DNA from: Branchipolynoe longqiensis
Taxonomy: Eukaryota; Annelida; Polychaeta; Phyllodocida; Polynoidae
DNA: 64,000 nt
NCBI GenBank assembly: GCA_030323885.1
Contig: CM059192.1
Location: 62,303,593 to 62,367,592, forward strand
Direction of reading: 5' to 3'
Shown here: one piece after another, positions 57,866 to 64,000 of the stretch
How the letters are laid out: every line of letters starts with the position of its first letter
How positions within the stretch are numbered: position 1 is the stretch's first letter
Notes under the pieces: model-generated
What the model saw: only the letters and a program-made list of their open reading frames with translations
What the model was told of the DNA's origin: nothing
The model's database searches: none
Made by a program: the position numbers and the translations under genes

Positions 57866-58180
57866 CAAAAGCTTGTTTTATTTAATGACACATCTAGAGC
57901 ATATTGATTTTTATCATCGGCTATTGGGCGTCAAATATATGGTCATTCTGACATATTTCTTTGGAGGAAACCTGCTGCCACCACATAGGCTACTCTTTCT
58001 TATAAGCGGTCAGGGGACATTTATATGCACTCTCCCACAGACAGGACAGCACATACCACAGCCTTTGATGAACCAATTATGGACCACTGGTTGGAACAGA
58101 AAATAGCCCAAACTGAGCAGAATGGATAGGATGACCGACACCTTCACAGGTGGACACTCCACCTCCTGAGCTATGTCCCG
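57866..58180 (-). mobile_element. SINE-1, molluscan tRNA-derived SINE
   Basis: Read on the minus strand it begins CGGGACATAGCTCAGGAGGT, a tRNA-like A box. The B-box region is decayed. The body includes AAGGCTGTGGTATGTGCTGT and CTGTCTGTGGGAGAGTGCAT, and it ends in AATCAATATGCTCTAGATGTGTCATTAAATAAAACAAG-type sequence. I recognise this body as a SINE widespread in mollusc genomes, which supports the host assignment. A shorter copy lies at 51899-51975. Confidence 0.88.
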
Positions 58181-59955
58181 TTCATCCGAATCTGAGGATC
58201 AAGGGAGAGGACAAGCTTGTGCGGCCCACATAAGCGTCAGTTGTAATAGTTGAAGTGAAATACTACGACTGTGCTCTCTGTCGGGTTGTAGCACCTCGCA
58301 GTCCCAACGCCATCTTGAACCAAGTGTTAATGCTCGTCTAGTGACCTGACTGTGATTAATGCATGTGCTGCTAATGAGGGCCTCCCGGTGACTACCTTAG
58401 TACCTGTTATTCGTCACCCAGACACCGTGCTGCACCAGGTGCCCACACCGACATGTGCACACCACGAGGTGCCGACAAGACCTACGCACACTGAGGCTGT
58501 GAATGCTCGTGTAATGATGTATGTGCCCTTCTTCTCTCAGAAAGATACCTGGTTCCCGCAGTCCGCCAGGTGGCGGCCTGCCAGTCGAGCTGCGTTCTAT
58601 GAGGGAGCGACTCACGAGACGCGCCGACTCAGTCATACGCCACACTCGCACACAGAAGCACGCCACAAACAATGCTTGCACCATAGGTGGCGCAGCTTGC
58701 ATGCGGGTACAACGCCTCATAGACACGTCATTTCTTTTAAATCAGCACACAAAGCTCTGTCGGCGTATTGTTCACGAACCTGGCTGCTCCTCTTGGGTGG
58801 TCTGTAACTTTGATGGTTACAAGCTGCAGCAATTAGAGAACGGCCCCGATAAATCGGTCCGTTCCTTCAGATCAAAGATTTAACTTCAGGGGGGATGGTG
58901 GTTGTAGAAGCGGGGGGGGGGGGGTACTTTACAACAATAACTTTGGAGCGGTCCGGATCACTCCGGTCCAATTGTAGCTGTGCACTCGCGTCCAGTAGCC
59001 AATGGTTCAGGAGGAAGGGATGGGAAAAGGTGGGATCTGAAGGCAAGAACAAAGTGAAACAGTGAAAAAAGAACAGGGCCCCACCCCAGCAAACAACTCC
59101 CTTGATCAGGGGGAGAAGTAAACCCAGAAGAAGAAAAAAGAAAGCGTAGCATAGAGGAAAGAGAAATGAGGAGAGTTGAGTCGAAGGGACGTGTCTCCTT
59201 GCCTTGTGGTGACTAGTCGGCGAGCCGGGGACATGGATGGAGTAAGAGGTAGAGAGTGAAATGCTGGCCAGCTCCCCCTCCTGCAACTTGTTTCAGATAT
59301 AATCAAGGAGGAGCGCGGTGCAGCGGAGAGGTGATAGAAGAGGCGTGGACGAGGCTGGGTCTGGACAGCAAGTGCCTGGCTGCTCGTCCCCCTGTGTACT
59401 ATATGAGCGGTCTGAACACAGAGCAGCCCAAAACGGGCCCGTCACTGATCCGTCACAGCAAGTCGGCCTAGTTAGAGCTGCACAGTCCGAGGAAGGCAGC
59501 ACATTTTCGAAACCAAAACCCTTATTTAGATTTGATTTAGCTGATTTAGCGAATGGTGAAATTATTAACAATTTGCTGTTGAAGAGAAAGCAATACTGAA
59601 TGAACATAATTGAACAAGTTACTGCTGAAGCCTATGGTGTCGGAATTGAGATGTGGATGCCAAAATTAATGTTGCATGTTTTCACTTCGAATACCGCCAT
59701 AGGTTTTGTTTTTTTCCTTTCTTGAAGATTTATACTGCCTATCACTAGTATCAGTATCATGGATAGGTCTGAATAGACTTGTGTTCACCATTAGATACTT
59801 TGTCGATAGAAAGCCCGAGCCTACACTTTTACAGAACCAAGGGATTTTTAACCTCCCACACCACATAGACATGGTATGAGAACAACCGGCCTTTGATGAT
59901 GCTGTAAGTTATACACAGCGGTGGAAATCCAAATTGGCAGAGGTGGGGGGGGGGG
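58181..59955. other. Unassigned intronic sequence
   Basis: No exon recognised, though several overlapping open frames exist at 58350-58880 and 59290-59600 with no recognisable domain. A poly(G) run is at about 58909-58923, and an A/G-rich stretch at 59010-59180. GCCTATGGTGTCGGAATTGA near 59631, followed by a match to ATTAAT..TGCATGTTTTCA, is a scrap of the foldback family. Confidence 0.4.
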
Positions 59956-59957
59956 GG

Positions 59958-60043
59958 ACGGGGAATCGAACCATTGACCATCAGATTAGGAGTCTGACCT
60001 AGAAAAAAGTCAGACCTCTAACCACTCTGCCACAGAGAACGCC
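59958..60043 (-). pseudogene. tRNA-like pseudogene or SINE head (anticodon loop as tRNA-Arg CCT)
   Basis: The minus strand has GTGGCAGAGTGGTTAGAGG (A-box/D-arm form), a perfect 5-bp anticodon stem TCAGA/TCTGA around loop CTCCTAA (anticodon CCT), and a B box GGTTCGATTCC. About 17 extra bases sit between the D arm and anticodon arm, and no acceptor stem pairs. It is therefore not a functional tRNA, more likely a SINE head or pseudogene. Confidence 0.6.
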
Positions 60044-60104
60044 ATTTAAAATATAGAAACTCAAACCCATCGAATTATGCAATGTTAATCACGTAACTTG
60101 GCGC

Positions 60105-60605
60105 TGGCAAAGCCTGCCGCTCCTCGTGACGTCGGCCGCTACTCGTCACCAGTCCAACGTAGCCGCCTGCCGCTCCTCGTGACATCGGCCGCTAGTCGTC
60201 ACCAGTTCCAACATAGCTGCCTGCTGCTCCTCGTGATTTCGGCCGCTACCCGTCACCAGTTCCAAAATAGCCGCCTGCCGCTCCTCGTGTTGTCAGCCAC
60301 TACTCGTCACCAGTTCTAACCTAGCTGCCTGCCACTCCTCATGACGTCGGCCGCTACTCGTCACCAGTTCCAACCTAGCCGCCTGCTGCTCCTCCTGACG
60401 TCGGCCGCTACTCATCACCAGTTCCAACCTAGCAACCTGCTGCTCCTCGTGACGTCAGCCGCTACTCGTCACCAGTTCCAACCTAGCCACCTGTCACTCC
60501 TCGTGACGTCGGCCACAACTCGTCACCAGTTCCAACCTAGCCGCCTGCCACTCCTCGTGACGTCGGCCGCTACTCATCCCCAGTTCCAACCTAGCCGCCT
60601 GCCGC
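60105..60605. repeat. ~54-bp minisatellite
   Basis: About nine units containing GCCTGCCGCTCCTCGTGACG, TCGGCCGCTACTCGTCACCA and GTTCCAACCTAGCC. Two adjacent units form a slightly diverged pair pattern. Confidence 0.93.
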
Positions 60606-60730
60606 GCTTGTGCATGGCGGGTCGCGGCTGAACGCCTCGGGTAGCCATCAGCAAGTGGACCGGAAGTGCTCCATTCTCCCTGCACTTGGGGATTCGAGGG
60701 TAAGTTTGGCGGCGCCAGGGCACGGTGGTT

Positions 60731-61227
60731 CCGGTGTGGCGGTTTCAGCCCTGTGCCATGTTCAGCCGTGTACATAGACTCAAACTCAAGGCATTGTCAA
60801 TGGTCGTGAGCAATCTTCATACAGAAAAAGTGAAATATCTCTAAAACCACACCACCTATTAACAAATCGGTTGGTACACATATAGAAAACATCTTTACCA
60901 AAAAGATTATATTACATTTATAAGGTTAGTGTTCTTGATTTCTATTAATTTTGATTAAAACTAATGTTGTGCACTGTGCGTACCATCAAACTCAAGCCAT
61001 TGTCAATGGTGGTGAGCAATCTTCATACAGAAATTCCAGGAAAAGTGAAATATCTCTAAAACCACACCACCTAGAAACAAATCGCTTGGTACACATATAG
61101 AAAACATCTTTACCAAATACATTATATTAAATTTATAAAGTTAGTGACTCACGACCATTGACAATGCCTTGAGTTTGAGTCTATATACATGGCTGAAAAC
61201 GTCACACGGCTGAAAACGCCACACCGG
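60731..61227. mobile_element. Composite inverted-repeat element with two ~200-bp modules (third locus)
   Basis: TIRs of about 75 bp start CCGGTGTGGCG and continue TTTCAGCC..TGTTCAGCC, then ATAGACTCAAACTCAAGGCA. Between them are two modules in plus orientation with AGCAATCTTCATACAGAAA, TCTCTAAAACCACACCACCT and TGGTACACATATAGAAAACA. No coding capacity. Confidence 0.85.
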
Positions 61228-61925
61228 CTGGAGGTGGTCAGAGCTACCCACCCTCCCTCACCGACCCGTACAGCTTCCATTAAAATCACCCCCAGCTGGC
61301 AAACTCAGTCCTGTCCAACACGACGGACAGACCGAGCGGCGGTGGAAGGGCCCCGGTAATCTAACAGCTGCGACTATAAACTATAAGTCAGCCATGAGGA
61401 CATGGCGCTCCCTACTCGAAGCTCCCCCAGCCACCTGAAAGCCACACGTGACACGGCCACCAGGCGGCGCCTCAATCCCAGAACGGATACACACTCATCA
61501 ACCACAGCCCACTGCTCACTTGTCTCGCTTAACAGATACGCTCGTAACAGACACACGTTAACATCTAGGGTATCGGTGGGGATGGGGGGCGCTGAACAAA
61601 GCAGGCGGCGCTGTCTGCAGAAGCCGCGGCATACATGTGCGGTCATTGCATGATGACGTAACACGATGCAAAGGGCTGGTGTCAGGTGACTTGTGCTCCC
61701 CATCTTGTGCCTGCGTCCGTAGAGTAGTCAACCAAGGGACCGCTTTAGTAAATGTACCTTATTGTATTACTATTACCACTACGACGCAGTACACGGGCCT
61801 GTATTTGTCACGACCCGTAGACCTGGCCCACCCGGTCGGACCTGAGCCAGTGTACCGGCACACCATCGCGAGCCTCAGGGAAGGCTCGGTTGCATCTTCC
61901 CGAACTGAGGCGGCCTGCACCTGGT
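61228..61925. other. Unassigned intronic sequence
   Basis: No exon or repeat recognised. The overlapping open frames at 61374-61703 (minus) and 61402-61653 (plus) have no recognisable domain. Confidence 0.35.
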
Positions 61926-61926
61926 C

Positions 61927-62275
61927 GGTTTGTTTGTTTGTTTGTTGTTTTACGTCCTAGCAACATCAAAGGTCATATCAGGACGGGTACCGACTTGTGA
62001 CAGTGCGCACTCATGGCGATTTTATAGTGCTGTCCCACTGGGAAACCAGGTGCCAGCACCATGACCCAATATCCCACTCAGTCACATTATCCTGACACTG
62101 AGCCAACCAGTCCTTGCCATATCCTAATAATGGCGAGCGCCAGGCTAGGAAGCAACAAGTATCAATTTTTAAGTCATTGGTCTGACTCGACCAGGGTTCG
62201 AACCCACGATATATCTACCAGCACGGGAGACGGACGCTCTAACTCATTCGGCCATCCCGTCTGGTCCATCTGGTC
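61927..62275 (-). mobile_element. SINE-2, nearly complete tRNA-derived SINE
   Basis: On the minus strand the head is GACGGGATGGCCGAATGAGT then TAGAGC (A box) and GTGGGTTCGAACCCTGG (B box). A body of about 200 bp follows, then ATGTTGCTAGGACGTAAAAC and an (AAAC)n tail. The head resembles a tRNA with the TGGCCGA start used by Leu/Ser tRNAs. Other copies are at 8076-8142, 53272-53545 and 53548-53640. Confidence 0.88.
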
Positions 62276-62429
62276 GGAAACAGTTGTTGGACATGCAGGC
62301 GATGCACATTTGATTTTACGCTACATCAGGTAGATGGACACTTCGCATAAGTGTAATAAATGAGGATCGTTAAAAGTAAGTCAATGGTCCGTCAATGAAA
62401 GACACACAAGGATTGCACGCTGCATTTTG

Positions 62430-62705
62430 AACGACCTCCCTAATAGTAATACCACCTCCCTTTCTTCCACCGACCTCCCTAATACCACCCGCCTTTTCTT
62501 CCACCGACGTCCCTAATACCACTATCCTTTTCTTCCACCGACCTCCCTAATACCACCCTCATTTTCTTCCACCGACCTCCCTAATAGCACCATCCTTTTC
62601 TTCCACCGACCTCCCTAATACCACCCTCCTTTTCTTCCACCGACCTCCCTAATACCACCATCCTTTTCTTCTACCGACCTCCCTAATACCACCCTCCTTT
62701 TCTTA
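62430..62705. repeat. 34-bp minisatellite
   Basis: About eight units of 34 bp: CCTCCCTAATACCACCCTCC followed by TTTTCTTCCACCGA. Unrelated in sequence to the 34-bp array at 24206. Confidence 0.93.
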
Positions 62706-63695
62706 CACCGCCATCGTACCGCGGACCAACGAACACCTGGCACAGCGCCTGGCCACAGAATGAGCTCGGACTCGGCTCATTCTGAGCGACCCGTGTCAAC
62801 GCTTCCACCCACCTCGTCTGACGCCGGCGGTCGCCGACAGGTGAGCGCTGGGACCAGCGTGTGCCCCCCGCTGTTGCCTGGTGGGGGCCCGCCGCCGGGA
62901 GCGCCGGTCCCAGCGGGGGACATTCACCAACACATGATGGGCAGATGATGAGTACGTGAAATGACGGCCTAGACAGAGCCAACAACTCACTGTGAGGAAG
63001 TCATACAACAGCGAGGCTCTGACCAACACTGCTGCACCAGACCACACATTGTTAAAGGAAGCAGGCCACCTATGCATCGTGTGGAACCTCGACCAAACCA
63101 ACCTCTACAAACACTCACAGAAAGCTCACGGAGCTACGACTATCAAAATGCGCTGAGGTTGGCCCTCAAGCCGCGTCACCCATTGTTCTAACCCGCTGTG
63201 CGCCCGCCGGCGTAATCGCCCAGGTGACCTGAGAGCCGGCAGTGAGCCCCGAGTGACGGAAGGACGGGCAGGGAGCCGTGGGGCCTCTGCATCTTAGCGA
63301 AATGTTCGCGCGGACAGTAAAGGGGCGCCGGGAGGCGGGCGCGTCTGGGGTTAGCGGCAGCAGCTGGCTGTCGGGATGCCACGGGGCACAATAGGGGTAA
63401 TATGGCGTGTTGGTGGTGGTGGTGGTGGTGGGGGGGGGGGGGGGGGGGGGGGCACACAGCGAGCGGCAAGGGGGGCGGGGGGATCCAACACGACCGCGGA
63501 CCACGACGCACAGGTGGCCGGCTGCCTGCACCGGCCAGAAAGTCACCGACAGGGAGCATCACGCATCACGTGTTGTTTGTGATCTCAAGGCCACCGTTGC
63601 CATGCCAGCACCCCATAATGACACGTACAGGTGGCGGGCTAATGATGAGGCAATCACACGCTGACGACGTTTGCTTTCTTCATCTTTTGTGGCCT
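62706..63695. other. Unassigned intronic sequence
   Basis: No exon recognised. A (GGT)n tract followed by poly(G) lies at about 63409-63452. Overlapping low-complexity frames there are artefacts. Confidence 0.35.
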
Positions 63696-63699
63696 TACT

Positions 63700-64000
63700 C
63701 GGCACAATGGCCACCCCACCCGCCACCTGTAAACCCAGGCCACCCCATCCGCCTTTTGTAGACATGCCCACCCCACCCGGCACCTGTAAACCCAGGCCAC
63801 CCCACCCGCATTCTGTAGACAGGCCCACCCCACTCAGCACCTGTAAACCCAGGCCACCCCACCCGCCTTCTGTAGACATCCCCCCCCCCCCCACCCAGCA
63901 CCTATAAACCCAGGCCACCCCACCCGCCTTCTGTAGACAGGCCCACCCCACCTGGCACCTGTAAACCATGGCCACCCCACCCGCCTTCTGTAGACAGCCC
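63700..64000. repeat. ~57-bp minisatellite, running off the window
   Basis: Five units, the last cut by the window edge, contain CACCTGTAAACCCAGGCCAC, CCCACCCGCCTTCTGTAGAC and AGGCCCACCCCACC. It continues beyond 64000. Confidence 0.93.

Noticed and set aside
58352..58883. Overlapping frames of 110-150 codons on both strands as a candidate gene
   Set aside because: No domain, no consistent splice sites, and the frames are antisense to each other in GC-rich sequence.
59958..60043. Functional tRNA-Arg(CCT) gene
   Set aside because: The anticodon arm is good, but about 17 extra bases lie beside the D arm and no acceptor stem forms, so it is a pseudogene or SINE head.

Overview
This is a eukaryotic, almost certainly molluscan, window that lies inside one gene. 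Three things point there. There are two spliced exons of a netrin-receptor UNC5 gene on the minus strand. There are tRNA-derived SINEs of types I recognise from mollusc genomes. The rest is dense in minisatellites, small inverted-repeat DNA transposons and decayed LINEs. No bacterial-style operon or complete protein gene is present. The long open frames that can be read across the window are mostly frames left open by tandem repeats. Gene content: an exon at 51573-51676 (minus) encodes the start of the second Ig domain of UNC5. The next exon, 18527-18707 (minus), encodes the rest of that domain. The phase-0 intron between them is about 32.9 kb (18708-51572). The sequence left of 18527 and right of 51676 is then further UNC5 intron. 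I could not find the first Ig domain or the thrombospondin-type exons. Repeats: about thirty tandem arrays with unrelated units (5 to about 91 bp) occupy roughly a third of the window, about 21 kb by my estimate. One reaches within about 110 bp of the UNC5 splice donor at 18526. Retroelements: a 2.5-kb decayed LINE (30290-32799, plus), a 5'-truncated copy of the same family (23340-24205, minus), tails of a second LINE family (44640-44995 and 17282-17372), two SINE families with several copies, and one tRNA-like pseudogene. DNA elements: two MITEs with TIR TAGATAAAAGATTCACCC, each between 9-bp target duplications, and three composite inverted-repeat elements sharing an internal module of about 190-220 bp. 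The most interesting component is a family of six elements, plus a fragment, bounded by TIRs containing TGTCACACTACGACG or a close variant, several with TTA or TAA target duplications. They share some scaffold segments and a central GTTTTG..CATG..CAAAAC-like core. The short word repeated through the interior nevertheless differs from copy to copy (ACGT; CGACGACA; GCGTGTT; TATGTCGAGG; ACATAC; CCGTTTCATG). Four further elements with unrelated TIRs (28.3, 33.7, 39.3 and 42.7 kb) have the same self-similar build. All boundaries were read by eye, so most repeat edges are good to about 10-30 bp. The exon boundaries and the quoted target duplications are exact to the base.
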